Notes under the pieces: model-generated
The model's input: only the letters and a program-made list of their open reading frames with translations
What the model was told of the DNA's origin: nothing
The model's database searches: none
NCBI RefSeq assembly: GCF_040719145.1
Contig: NZ_JBFDUZ010000001.1
Coordinates: forward strand, 2,542,001 to 2,606,000
DNA length: 64,000 nt
Source: Paenibacillus sp. JQZ6Y-1
GTDB lineage: Bacteria; Bacillota; Bacilli; Paenibacillales; Paenibacillaceae
Direction: 5' to 3'
Made by a program: the position numbers and the translations under genes
In this document: positions 25,764-35,087 of the stretch, in pieces
How positions within the stretch are numbered: position 1 is the stretch's first letter
How the letters are laid out: every line of letters begins with the position of its first letter

Positions 25764-27182
25764 TTACATGCCAGTCGCTTTGCCATCTACCGCCAGCATC
25801 GCCTCGCCCATAATTTCGGCAAGCGTCGGATGCGCATGCACCGTTTGTCCCACTTCCCACGGTGTAGCATCAAGGAATTGCGCCAATGCTGCTTCACTGA
25901 TGAGATCGGTTGCTTGTGGACCAACGATTTGCACGCCGAGCAGATCGTCCGTCTGCGCATCGGCAACCACTTTTACAAAGCCGTCGCTCTCGCCATGAAC
26001 GAGTGCTTTACCGATTGCTTTGAATGGGAATTTGCCGATTTTGACAGTTTTGCCCTGTAATTCGGCTTGTGCTGCGGTAATGCCCACACTAGCAACCTCT
26101 GGACGTGTGTAGACGCAGCGGGATACTTGATCAGCATTATAATGCACATGTTCGCCGGACAGATGATGCACCGCTGCGATGCCTTCATGACTGGCGGCAT
26201 GAGCTAGCTGCAATCCGCCAATCACATCGCCAATTGCATAAATATGCGCTTCGCTGGTCTGCATATTTTCGTTCACTTTGATAAAGCCGTTCTCCACTTG
26301 AATATCCGTATTGGCAAGACCAATCGTCTCCACATTGGCACGGCGACCGACCGATACTAGCATCTGTGAGGCTGATAGAGTAACGGTTTCCTCCTTGTGC
26401 AGCATATCAATGGACAGCTGTCCATCACCAGGACGATATGTATCCAATTGTAGCGCTGCTCCAGTGTAAATGGTCACGCCACGTTTTTCCAGTAAACGAC
26501 GCAGCTCGCGCGCTACTTCCTCGTCCTCCAATGGCAAAATCTGTGGTGCCGCTTCTACAACTGTCACCTGCACGCCAAAGTCATTCAGCATCGACGCCCA
26601 CTCCATACCAATGACACCACCGCCTACGATCAAGATCGACTCAGGCAATTGCTCCAATTGGAGTGCATGATCACTGTTCAGAATAAGCTGTCCATCCGCT
26701 TCTAGACCGGGCAGATCACGCGGACGCGAACCGGTGGCAATGATCAGATTTTTGGATACCACTGTCTCCATCTCGCCATCTTCAAATTCAACCGCGACCG
26801 CACCACTTTGCGGGGAAAAGATCGATGGGCCGATGACACGTCCCTGTCCCTGCACTACGCGAATTTTATTTTTGCTCATCAAATATTGTACGCCCTTGTG
26901 CAGCTGATCGACGATGCCCTGCTTGCGCGCCTGTACACTGGCGAATTTCAATGTCACATTGTCCGCAGCTACGCCATAATGCTCACTGTCCTGCATCAAA
27001 GTGAACACTTCGGCGCTGCGCAGCAGACTTTTACTTGGAATACAGCCACGGTGCAGGCAGGTTCCGCCCAGTTTGTCCTGCTCAATAATAACGACATCCT
27101 TGCCAAGTTGGGCTGCACGGATCGCCGCCACATATCCTCCGGTGCCGCCGCCTAGAATCGCTACATCACAATTTATAGTCAT
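25764..27182 (-). CDS. lpdV: Dihydrolipoyl dehydrogenase (E3 of the Bkd complex)
   Basis: 472 residues. FAD site GGGTGGYVAAIRAAQLGKD at the N-terminus; redox disulfide GGTCLHRGCIPSK near 40-50; NAD site VGGGVIGMEWASML near 180; C-terminal active base in VHAHPTLAEIMGEA. It reoxidises the lipoyl arm of BkdB. Position directly before bkdAA matches B. subtilis lpdV. A terminator and fresh promoter between lpdV and bkdAA mean the E3 can be expressed independently, for example to serve other lipoyl complexes. Confidence 0.92.
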   Translation of the reverse strand: MTINCDVAILGGGTGGYVAAIRAAQLGKDVVIIEQDKLGGTCLHRGCIPSKSLLRSAEVFTLMQDSEHYGVAADNVTLKFASVQARKQGIVDQLHKGVQYLMSKNKIRVVQGQGRVIGPSIFSPQSGAVAVEFEDGEMETVVSKNLIIATGSRPRDLPGLEADGQLILNSDHALQLEQLPESILIVGGGVIGMEWASMLNDFGVQVTVVEAAPQILPLEDEEVARELRRLLEKRGVTIYTGAALQLDTYRPGDGQLSIDMLHKEETVTLSASQMLVSVGRRANVETIGLANTDIQVENGFIKVNENMQTSEAHIYAIGDVIGGLQLAHAASHEGIAAVHHLSGEHVHYNADQVSRCVYTRPEVASVGITAAQAELQGKTVKIGKFPFKAIGKALVHGESDGFVKVVADAQTDDLLGVQIVGPQATDLISEAALAQFLDATPWEVGQTVHAHPTLAEIMGEAMLAVDGKATGM

Positions 27183-27496
27183 AGGTAAGTCACTCTCTTT
27201 TCGGAATTTGAAATAAAGTACGGATAATCATCCCATTATGTCATATAGAAAACCCTTGATTATAGTAAATCCAGACACCGACAAAATTCAAGTCCGAATA
27301 TATGAACTTGTATCCCAACTGCTATTTTCTTATGCAATTGTGTTGTACGATGCTGAATATAACTCTGTAGTGATTGTGGATTTTATGCTATTCATCCATG
27401 TTGATCCTTGTTTGTTCATTGCTATAGCTTATCTTATCTCTGGAAACATGTCCTGATCATCTAACTATCATCCCTTTGAAACAGCAGCCCTTAACC
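27183..27496. other. 314-bp spacer upstream of lpdV
   Basis: A/T-rich; presumably holds the lpdV promoter. A TATAAT box occurs on the minus strand near 27260 without a clear -35. A 72-codon plus-strand frame (27238-27456) lacks a ribosome site. No terminator stem was obvious by eye. Confidence 0.4.
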
Positions 27497-28249
27497 TTAA
27501 CGACGACGAAGGATCAACAATTCATGTGCTCCTTGCTGAAAACGATAGTTGGTAGGCTGCACTTGAGATACCCACTGCCCTTCACCAGCAATCTCCACTA
27601 CATCCTGCCGATATTCCACGGGATGCCCTTCCAGCGTAACTAACGGAAATATCCGTAATTCATTCGCCGTTACACGCATCAGTTCGCGCAGAGTAGCAAT
27701 ATGAAAATCCCGATCCAGTCGATCGGCATACAAAAATAGAAAATGCGCACTCAGCGTTAGATCAAACTCCTGATTCGCAAATGGCAGCTGCGGCAACTGT
27801 GCCGCTATGTAGCGCTGTGGAAATGCACGGCGATCCTGCACCATCTGTTCTAAAGCAGACAGTCGTACCTCTGCCAAATGCTGCGGATGACGCATCAACG
27901 ACCAGTCGTAGCGATCACGAGCCGTCTCCATCGAAATCAGCATATGATCAATATCGCTGCGACCTTTATGATACAGATCATCTCCGGCAAAATAATATGC
28001 AATATCCGCCGCAGTCGTATCCGCGCCATGCTTAGCCGCTTGCGCACTGAATGAACAAGCGCCGCCTGGACAATCCAGTATCTTTTTATGATTCAGCTCA
28101 GGGATGGTCAGATTGAACATGCTGCTGTATTCCTCAAACGTACGTCCTAGAAAGACGATGCGCTCCAACTGCAAGCCTGCTTGGGCTTGATGCTCTGCTG
28201 ATGGTATCTGTTTATCTTGATTCGACTTCTCATTCAAAAACTCACTCAT
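27497..28249 (-). CDS. Class I SAM-dependent methyltransferase-like protein
   Basis: 250 residues. A methyltransferase motif I variant appears as KKILDCPGGACSFSAQAAKHGADTTAADIAY near 55-85, followed by a motif resembling the post-I acidic loop, and LPQLPFANQEFDLTLSAHFLFLYAD near 155-180 as motif IV/V. AAAGGATGAG precedes the ATG. The substrate is unknown, and the DCPGG version of motif I is unusual. It stands between lpdV and a small coiled-coil protein gene on the same strand. Confidence 0.75.
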   Translation of the reverse strand: MSEFLNEKSNQDKQIPSAEHQAQAGLQLERIVFLGRTFEEYSSMFNLTIPELNHKKILDCPGGACSFSAQAAKHGADTTAADIAYYFAGDDLYHKGRSDIDHMLISMETARDRYDWSLMRHPQHLAEVRLSALEQMVQDRRAFPQRYIAAQLPQLPFANQEFDLTLSAHFLFLYADRLDRDFHIATLRELMRVTANELRIFPLVTLEGHPVEYRQDVVEIAGEGQWVSQVQPTNYRFQQGAHELLILRRR

Positions 28250-28329
28250 CTCTGCTCATCCTTTCTCGTCTCCACTATTCTGTTCTCGCCAATTGTCATC
28301 TTCCCCATCGTTGCACGAGCCGATATTAT

Positions 28330-28545
28330 TTACTCGTATAACGCATCCTTCAAACGAGTGGACATTTTCGGCTTCTTGCTGTTATTTGCCTTCACCAATG
28401 CACTGCGCAGCCGCTGATTCTCTGCTTGCAATGCTTGCACCGTTTCTAGCAAATGACGTACGGACTGCTCATCATCCGGGCTTAATCGTTCTTGACGCAA
28501 TAACGCCTCCACGTCTTCGATCCATTGCTGATGTTGCTCATTCAT
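28330..28545 (-). CDS. Small coiled-coil hypothetical protein
   Basis: 71 residues from the ATG at 28545, preceded by GGGAGG at 8 bases; the frame runs further 5' with no ribosome site. Heptad leucines (VEALLRQ, VRHLLETVQALQAENQRLRSAL) predict a helical coiled coil, and the C-terminus is basic (KKPKMSTRLKDALYE). Not recognised as a named family. It lies 80 bp upstream of the methyltransferase start and downstream of the GH88 gene. Confidence 0.65.
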   Translation of the reverse strand: MNEQHQQWIEDVEALLRQERLSPDDEQSVRHLLETVQALQAENQRLRSALVKANNSKKPKMSTRLKDALYE

Positions 28546-28698
28546 AGCTGGTTCCTCCCTGTCGCTGCGGGAATGGACGGCAAAACACAGATAAACCAGG
28601 CGCAACAGGCCCGGTTTATGATTCGCGTCCGTATGTTCAGATGATCCCACACCTCTATTTCTATAGTTCCACAATGCCTTGCAAGCGTCAAGCAACAG

Positions 28699-29916
28699 TT
28701 AAGGACGTGCCTGCAAGCCCGGTGTCATCAGCCCTTGTCCACCACGCAGCTTAACCAGCGCTTCGGTAAAAAAGTAATCTCCATAAATGACCGGTACGTG
28801 CAGATGCCGCTGCTCTGAATCCGCCACATAGGCATCTGTAATCAGCCCTTCATCGTCCGTATGCCGAGTCGAATACTGCTCATATAGCCCCTTTACCCCG
28901 ATCAACGCGGCTCGCTGAAATCGACGTCGCTCCGATTTGATCACATAGTTGGACAGCTCCAGCAGACTGCTGGCAGCAATCGCAGTTGCGGAGGAATCGA
29001 TAAGATGTCGCTGTTCTGAGGGTGCACGCCAATCCCAGCAAGGCACTACTTGTTCATCCAACTGCTCCAGAAAATAGTCTGCAATCCTCTGTGCCAGCTC
29101 CAAATATCGTGTCTTGGCAGTATACGCATAGGATAACGTAAACCCATACAATGCCCATGCCGTTCCGCGCGCCCATGACGAACCCACATGATACGCCTCA
29201 CCTGCATGTTCCCGCTGTCGTTGTCCCGTAGTATGATCAAACTCTACCACATGGCAGACTGAACCATCCTCCCGTACCATTTCACGCGCTATCGTATCCG
29301 CATGCGCCATTGCCAGCGCACGATAACGCGGATCACCTGTTTGCAGCGATGCCCAGTATAACAGTGGTAGATTCATTAGACTTTCGATGATCGTGACCCC
29401 GCGCGTATCCATTCGCGCCGATTCAAAGTTCCACGCCCGCAAATACCCGCCTCGCACATTAAATCGTCCCGCCAATAAATTGGCAGCCAGCAGACTACGA
29501 CGTCGCGCCTCCCTATCACCAGTCTGCTCATAATTTGCCACCCCACTGAGTGTCCAGATCATGCCCAGATTGTGATCCACCTGTTCAGGATGATACAGAC
29601 ATCGTTCCAGCTGCTGCTCACAGCTGCATGCCCAATCTCGCAATAGCGCGTTCGGCTTCACTTGCTGATATGCTAGCGATCGTAGAGATTCACCACCATC
29701 ATAGTGCATCGTATCGCTCACATCATAGCGCTGCACCAACCACAACAAGCCTGGCCAAAAGCCAGCTGTCCACCATTCAGGGCTACAGCGATCATACCGA
29801 CCATGCTGCGCGATATGTGGGAAATGATCGCGAATAACCGATGCCTGTGCTCGTAGTTTCTCCATCGTCCATATCCAGACTTCACGGGAGCTTTGCATTC
29901 CCGCCGTAGCGTTCAT
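28699..29916 (-). CDS. Glycoside hydrolase family 88 protein (unsaturated glucuronyl hydrolase)
   Basis: 405 residues from the ATG at 29916, which overlaps the response-regulator stop as ATGA and has AAGGAG upstream. The alpha/alpha-barrel family marks include SPEWWTAGFWPGLLW, VDHNLGMIWTLSG with a candidate catalytic Asp, AWNFESARMDTRGVTIIESLMNLPLLYWA and the late HVGSSWARGTAWALYGF. GH88 enzymes remove the unsaturated uronic acid that polysaccharide lyases leave at the end of oligosaccharides. No signal peptide is seen, so it should act in the cytosol on sugars brought in by the adjacent ABC transporter. The polysaccharide source is not shown by the sequence; GH105 is a related alternative. 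Confidence 0.85.
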   Translation of the reverse strand: MNATAGMQSSREVWIWTMEKLRAQASVIRDHFPHIAQHGRYDRCSPEWWTAGFWPGLLWLVQRYDVSDTMHYDGGESLRSLAYQQVKPNALLRDWACSCEQQLERCLYHPEQVDHNLGMIWTLSGVANYEQTGDREARRRSLLAANLLAGRFNVRGGYLRAWNFESARMDTRGVTIIESLMNLPLLYWASLQTGDPRYRALAMAHADTIAREMVREDGSVCHVVEFDHTTGQRQREHAGEAYHVGSSWARGTAWALYGFTLSYAYTAKTRYLELAQRIADYFLEQLDEQVVPCWDWRAPSEQRHLIDSSATAIAASSLLELSNYVIKSERRRFQRAALIGVKGLYEQYSTRHTDDEGLITDAYVADSEQRHLHVPVIYGDYFFTEALVKLRGGQGLMTPGLQARP

Positions 29917-31523
29917 CCCTGTTCTCCTTTGCTTTTGACAGGAGATTGACCGGTATACAGCTTGTATAATTTCAGAAAATAGCTCTTGTACTGATAGCCA
30001 AGCATCCGTGCCACCTCTTCCACCGTGCCTTCGCCCGACGAGATCCATTCCTGAGCACGCTGCATTTTGACACGTGTAACATATTCGATAAACGTCTCTC
30101 CTGTCTCACGCTTGAACAGACGGCTAAAATAACTATGATTCAGATGCAGATGATCTGCCACCTCTTCCAGCTTGACTAATCGGTACATATGCTGCTCCAC
30201 ATAACTGCGCGCTCGAAAAATCTCCGGTCGGCAATCTGGCTGTCCCGCCCAGTTGCGCGCTCGCTCTGCCAGCGCTCCGAATGTACTATCCAGCCATTCC
30301 TCTAGTTCTCCAAGATGTCCTACTTCCGACATTTGCCGATGCAGCTGCTCCACCGGAATAGCAAAAGGCTGCCCGTATCGCTGCTGCCGCTTGATTTGCC
30401 AGTCAATCGCCAGCTTGAGCATAAACGATTTGACCACCTCTGGGTGATAGCATTGCTCTGTGATTTGCTGTAATCGCTCCGCGATCCACATATGAATATC
30501 ACCTTCGGGCTGCAAAGCCGCGGCAAGTGTTTCCGTTACGACCGGATAATGAGCAAACAACTGACTTTCCTGTCCAAAAGACACTGGTACTGGTGCTCGA
30601 TACAGCTGCGACGGATGCAAATAGAAATAACAATCACTCTGCTCCTTGAGCAGCATCGACTGCCGAATTAAAGGCAACAGGCCCGACTGGACGGCTCCAG
30701 CGACAGCAATCATTTCCGCCTTGGCGAATGTTTTGACACTGTGCATCATCCGGTAGATCACATCATGCAAAATACGCTCCCGCTCGCTATGCGACCGCAC
30801 TGGCAGTGAGATCCAGATATAGCCTTCTCCGCCCTGCTGACTCAAATGAATCGCCCGCCCAGACCCTTCAGCAATCTCCTCCACGATATTTTCGACCGCA
30901 AACGACAGCAGCTCCAGATCGTGAAAACGGCGCTTACGCTCCGCACTGGCGGTAATCCGGTAATACACTGGCACCAATCCACTTCCATTCCATTCAAATC
31001 CAAAATGTGCTAAGCGCCGAATGCCATACAATTCGTCTACCTCACCACCCGACAGCAACTCATCCGTCAGCTTGCGCTTGAGCAGCAGTCGATGACGACG
31101 ATGCTCCTCCTGTAAACGACGGCGTTCACGGGAATCAGATTGCTCGCGCTCCAGCCGTTCGCAAATTTCCTTGAGCACATGCTCCAATTGATCTGCCGTC
31201 AGATTCTCCTTGAGTAAATAATCTTTTACCCCCAGTTTCACTGCCTGCTGTGCATAGGCAAATTCACCATGACAGGAAATGATCACCGACTGCAATGCTG
31301 GTTGCAGCTGCTTGATCTGCGTAATCAGCTCAATTCCGTTCATCTCCGGCATACCAATATCTGTTACGACAATATCAATGCCATGCTGCTCCGCATACGT
31401 CAGCGCTTCACGCGATCCACTGAAGCATCCCTTCAATTCCAGCCCCAACGACTCCCATTGCACCGACCGAGACAAATAATTCAAGACGGGTCGGTTATCG
31501 TCAACGATTATTACGCTGTACAT
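29913..31523 (-). CDS. Response regulator with AraC-type DNA-binding domain (YesN-like)
   Basis: 536 residues from the ATG at 31523, with GGAGG upstream. The receiver domain (1-120) has acidic pocket DD in VIIVDDNRP, the phospho-acceptor Asp in DIVVTDIGMPEMNG and the lysine in KDYLLKENL. A long middle region of unknown fold follows, then an AraC-type double helix-turn-helix over the last 100 residues (LEEVADHLHLNHSYFSRLFKRETGETFIEYV; VEEVARMLGYQYKSYFLKLYKLYTG). It overlaps the GH88 gene by 4 bp and follows its sensor kinase by 25 bp. It probably activates this transport operon. Confidence 0.92.
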   Translation of the reverse strand: MYSVIIVDDNRPVLNYLSRSVQWESLGLELKGCFSGSREALTYAEQHGIDIVVTDIGMPEMNGIELITQIKQLQPALQSVIISCHGEFAYAQQAVKLGVKDYLLKENLTADQLEHVLKEICERLEREQSDSRERRRLQEEHRRHRLLLKRKLTDELLSGGEVDELYGIRRLAHFGFEWNGSGLVPVYYRITASAERKRRFHDLELLSFAVENIVEEIAEGSGRAIHLSQQGGEGYIWISLPVRSHSERERILHDVIYRMMHSVKTFAKAEMIAVAGAVQSGLLPLIRQSMLLKEQSDCYFYLHPSQLYRAPVPVSFGQESQLFAHYPVVTETLAAALQPEGDIHMWIAERLQQITEQCYHPEVVKSFMLKLAIDWQIKRQQRYGQPFAIPVEQLHRQMSEVGHLGELEEWLDSTFGALAERARNWAGQPDCRPEIFRARSYVEQHMYRLVKLEEVADHLHLNHSYFSRLFKRETGETFIEYVTRVKMQRAQEWISSGEGTVEEVARMLGYQYKSYFLKLYKLYTGQSPVKSKGEQG

Positions 31524-31548
31524 ACAGCTTCTCCTCCTTGTTATTTCA

Positions 31549-33402
31549 TCATTCTGTCTCGGCAAGCGTACCGAGAGGTATAGTTGATTTGGAGTATCCA
31601 TCCGTTGATTCGCCTGAATCGGCTTCCACTGCATATGGATGTAGCGGAATGCCCAGCATAATGCCAGTGCCTTCACCCGGATGACTATCCACCTGAATTT
31701 GGACTTGATTGCCATAGATCATATAGAGACGCCGTACCACATTGGTCAGCCCGATACCAGAAATACCAGTACGTGCTAACAAATCCGAATCGTCAAATAC
31801 ATCTGCATCCACAGGCTCCGCCAGTGCAGCCAACTTTGCCCTCACTTGTTCCAAACGTAGCTCATCCATGCCTTCTCCACTGTCACGCACTTCAATATGC
31901 AGAAACGCTTCACTCACCCACGATTGAATCCATAATATGCCGCCATAGCGTGACAATCCGTGCTGATACGCATTCTCGACTAGCGGCTGAATAATAAAGC
32001 GCGGCAGCATAACTTCCAGCGATTCCGGCTGCATATCCATTTCCAACCTCACCCTTGTATCGCGTTGAAAGTCGATGAGTCGCACATAATGACGGACGGT
32101 TTCCATTTCTTCCCGAACCGGAATCATCTCATTGCCTCGATTGATCGTCATACGCAGCAGTGAGGAGAGCGAACCTAGCAGCTCCGCTGCTTCCTCAGAG
32201 CCTTTGAGTAGCAGATCCATACGAATTGCACCCAAAATATTGAACAGAAAATGAGGATTAATCTGTGCTTGCAGCATATCCAATTCAGCCCGCCTACGTT
32301 CGCTCTGCTCGCGCTCCACCTGTCGGATCATATTCTCCACCCGATCCAGCATATCGTCGAGTGATTGACCAAGTAGCCCAGCTTCATCGTCGCCGCGAAT
32401 GCCAGAGCGCAAATGCAGATGCTCATTGTCGATCTGACGTACCACTCGCACGAGTCGGGCAATCGGCTGTGTCAATCGGGCGATACCGAGCATCAGTAAT
32501 ACCAAGAACAACAACACAACGACCGCCTGTACCAGATTGGTCACCTGATAGATTCGGTTAATCTTCTGCGCGGCTGCTCCATACGGCACTAGCCCTGCCA
32601 GCCGCCAACCAGAAACAGACATATCACGCTCCACCTCTACCAGATCGCTACGTCCGTTTTTTACAGCATCAAAATCCTTGCCAATCATCCCATCATCATT
32701 ATGCGAAATAATCCGATTATCTGGTCCGACCACCATCATCTGAATGGTGGAGCTATATTTGCTCAGCACTTCCTTGAGTCGCTGCTCATCCATACTGATC
32801 ACCACATAGCCATATGGCTTGCCTGATAAAATGCGCAAACTTCGCGCCACGGACAGCATATACGGCTGCTGCTGCTCATCTGTCCCCTGCTGGCTAATAT
32901 ACGATGGATGCAGCCAGAAATTTAGCCGTCCGCCGGGTGCAAATTGCTCACTATGCACAATACTGCTCATATTCAGCCCATCAATCCGATATTGATCCGA
33001 TTGAAAATTGCTATAAATCATCTTGCCATCGCCTGTCCAAACCGAAATGTATACCGGCTCACCTGCATACGACAGATTGTCCAGCTTGCGCATCACATCA
33101 GATACTTCTGTTTGCCCGACATACACGCCACTTTGCCGATATTTCAGCGACAGATTCAATTCATTATCTAAATATAAATAATTGGAAATATAGATCAGAC
33201 GGTTGATCTGATCGGTCAAATACAGATTCGCCGCATCAAGCGAATTGCCCGCATTCTGGATAACGGTTTCTTTCATCATATCCTTCGTTAACCAGCTCGA
33301 TAGTAGCGAACCTGCTCCGATCGTCAGCAACAGACAGCAGGCGACTGCTACAATCAGCTTGCTACGCAGTGATACCGGTCGCCATCCGCGCCACTTTTTC
33401 AT
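31549..33402 (-). CDS. Sensor histidine kinase (YesM-like)
   Basis: 617 residues from the ATG at 33402, with GAGGCGG upstream; an earlier start is possible. Membrane helix about 14-36, an extracellular sensing region of roughly 240 residues, second helix near 285-305 (LVQAVVVLLFLVLLMLGIARL), a HAMP-like segment, then the His_kinase domain with the phospho-accepting QINPHFLFNILGAIR and the ATP-binding N and G boxes (IIQPLVENAYQHGL; VRDSGEGMD; TGISGIGLTNV). It likely senses the transported oligosaccharide or a binding-protein complex. A perfect cre box sits in its promoter. Confidence 0.92.
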   Translation of the reverse strand: MKKWRGWRPVSLRSKLIVAVACCLLLTIGAGSLLSSWLTKDMMKETVIQNAGNSLDAANLYLTDQINRLIYISNYLYLDNELNLSLKYRQSGVYVGQTEVSDVMRKLDNLSYAGEPVYISVWTGDGKMIYSNFQSDQYRIDGLNMSSIVHSEQFAPGGRLNFWLHPSYISQQGTDEQQQPYMLSVARSLRILSGKPYGYVVISMDEQRLKEVLSKYSSTIQMMVVGPDNRIISHNDDGMIGKDFDAVKNGRSDLVEVERDMSVSGWRLAGLVPYGAAAQKINRIYQVTNLVQAVVVLLFLVLLMLGIARLTQPIARLVRVVRQIDNEHLHLRSGIRGDDEAGLLGQSLDDMLDRVENMIRQVEREQSERRRAELDMLQAQINPHFLFNILGAIRMDLLLKGSEEAAELLGSLSSLLRMTINRGNEMIPVREEMETVRHYVRLIDFQRDTRVRLEMDMQPESLEVMLPRFIIQPLVENAYQHGLSRYGGILWIQSWVSEAFLHIEVRDSGEGMDELRLEQVRAKLAALAEPVDADVFDDSDLLARTGISGIGLTNVVRRLYMIYGNQVQIQVDSHPGEGTGIMLGIPLHPYAVEADSGESTDGYSKSTIPLGTLAETE

Positions 33403-33534
33403 CCCGTCCGCCTCTTTTCCATTTGAATTGATGGTTTGGATCATTCTTTGTTTCGACGCTGCAAGTATGCTTTCTAACAATATGATTCCGTATGCTCTGG
33501 ATCATCCATCGATGGTTTTTTTGACTATATACTT

Positions 33535-33562
33535 ATTATATTGTTATCGCTTACATTATAAA
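33535..33562 (-). promoter_or_regulatory. Promoter of the kinase-regulator-GH88 genes with a perfect cre box
   Basis: Minus strand: TTTATA (33562-33557), 16-bp spacer, TATAAT (33540-33535). The spacer is exactly ATGTAAGCGATAACAA, which fits the CcpA cre consensus WTGNAANCGNWWNCAW at every position. Carbon catabolite repression of this sub-operon is therefore likely. Confidence 0.7.
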
Positions 33563-33564
33563 TC

Positions 33565-33625
33565 GGGAAACGGAACAACGGCGCGTCAATATGCTGAACG
33601 CGCCGCAGCCGAGTGACCGTTTCCC
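33565..33625 (-). other. Nested hairpin between the binding-protein and kinase genes
   Basis: Outer arms GGGAAACGG / CCGTTTCCC enclose an inner stem CGGCGCGT / ACGCGCCG. It begins about 40 bp after the binding-protein stop. No long T-run follows, so it may be a weak terminator or an mRNA 3'-end stabiliser that lets the binding protein be made in excess. Confidence 0.6.
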
Positions 33626-33663
33626 CTATTGCCTATACGGGTTATACGTATATCCGCCCTTCG

Positions 33664-34989
33664 TCAATTGCGATTGGCATCTATAATTTGCTGCACAATC
33701 GCTTTGCCGTTGGCAATCGTCGTATTCAGGTCCTGCTTCTGCAAAATATACTTTTCAAATTCAGCATTCACTTCGGATTCGATCTCTGACAGATACGGAA
33801 CAGCAGGCGGCTTGTTGATGCCTTCGCTCACTTTAAAGGTGGCAGTGAGTGAATCGAGATCGACGTTTTCTGGATGCGTACCATTGTTGACGATCGTTTC
33901 CAGTTCCTTGCTCACATCTGCCTTTTTCCAAGAAGAAATGTCCGTGCCTTGTGCTTGCAAGCCTTCGGTTGTCATCCAGCGAATGAATTGGAAAGCGGTC
34001 TCTTTCTGCTGGGAACCAGCACCAATGCCATAATAATCATAATCATTGCTCGTATAGATCGTTTTGTCAGTTGCGTTGTTTTTCGGATATGGTGCTACGG
34101 CTACTTTGAAGTCTGGTGCCGATTCTGCTGTACCGGAGATGGTAGAATTCATCCAGCTTCCCATCACCAGCATACTGGCTGCACCACTGAGGAATTGATC
34201 GCGGTAGTTCAGCTTTTGAGAAATAGCATCGCTGTAAGGAACTGCCGAATGATCCGTATGCTCAACGTCATAACGCAGTTGGAATGAGTTGCGCAGATTA
34301 GGATCATCCATATTGGAAGTACCATCTGCTTTGAGATAACTGTTGTTTTCCGGCTGGTTCAGCAGCTCTAGCAGCGTCTGGGATGCCCATGTGTGGAAAT
34401 ACACACCATAGTAGCTATGATCTGGGGCAGTCAGTTTTTTCGCATAATCACGGAATTCGTCCCATGTCCAATCCGTGGGCACTTTCAAACCTGCTTTGTC
34501 CAGACGGTCTTTGTTCAGCAATACGTAGGTGATCGAGCGCTTGCCCGGAATCGCATATCGCACATGATCTACCGGGAAATCTGCCAAATATTCATCCTCA
34601 TACTTAAAGTCAATCATATCATCCAGCGGTGCAAACATACCCATATCCACGCGCTGTGCATAGGTCATCGCATTGTTGACCATCACCACGTCCAAATTAT
34701 CGCCTGACCCAGCAGCGAGATCGAGCTTTTTGATATATTCGTCAGTATCGCCCTTGGTGGATAGACCGACGTACTGGATGTCGATGTCGGGATGTGCCTT
34801 TTGCCAAGCCGCATATACTGTATCCCAGTTAAATTGCTCCTTCGTATACCATGTGTAAAAGGTGATCGTCTTCTTGCCGTCTGCTCCGGTAGTGGCGCTT
34901 TGCGATTTGCCACAGCCTGCCAGTACCAATGATAAACAAAGGAAGATCAATAAGGCGGAACGGAATGTATAGGATGTATAAGTCATCAT
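33664..34989 (-). CDS. Extracellular sugar-binding lipoprotein of an ABC transporter
   Basis: 441 residues. A lipobox LVLAGC ends the signal peptide near residue 26, so the protein is anchored by a lipid-modified cysteine. The mature part is a family 1 solute-binding protein (KTITFYTWYTKEQFNWDTVYAAWQKAHPDID; WTWDEFRDYAKKLT). Two adjacent ATGs (34989 and 34986) follow AAGGGG. It is encoded after two permease genes and before the sensor kinase. No ATPase gene is present, so a shared MsmX-like ATPase encoded elsewhere is expected. Confidence 0.92.
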   Translation of the reverse strand: MMTYTSYTFRSALLIFLCLSLVLAGCGKSQSATTGADGKKTITFYTWYTKEQFNWDTVYAAWQKAHPDIDIQYVGLSTKGDTDEYIKKLDLAAGSGDNLDVVMVNNAMTYAQRVDMGMFAPLDDMIDFKYEDEYLADFPVDHVRYAIPGKRSITYVLLNKDRLDKAGLKVPTDWTWDEFRDYAKKLTAPDHSYYGVYFHTWASQTLLELLNQPENNSYLKADGTSNMDDPNLRNSFQLRYDVEHTDHSAVPYSDAISQKLNYRDQFLSGAASMLVMGSWMNSTISGTAESAPDFKVAVAPYPKNNATDKTIYTSNDYDYYGIGAGSQQKETAFQFIRWMTTEGLQAQGTDISSWKKADVSKELETIVNNGTHPENVDLDSLTATFKVSEGINKPPAVPYLSEIESEVNAEFEKYILQKQDLNTTIANGKAIVQQIIDANRN

Positions 34990-35087
34990 AATCCCCTTTC
35001 GACTACGAAATATTGGATATTCTCACGCGTGCTATTTGCATTATTTCTCTTTACCTAATGATGAATACGTAGGGGTACTCTGTCTGA

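Noticed and set aside
27238-27456. 72-codon hydrophobic plus-strand frame upstream of lpdV
   Set aside because: No ribosome site at its start, and A/T-rich DNA readily yields hydrophobic frames.
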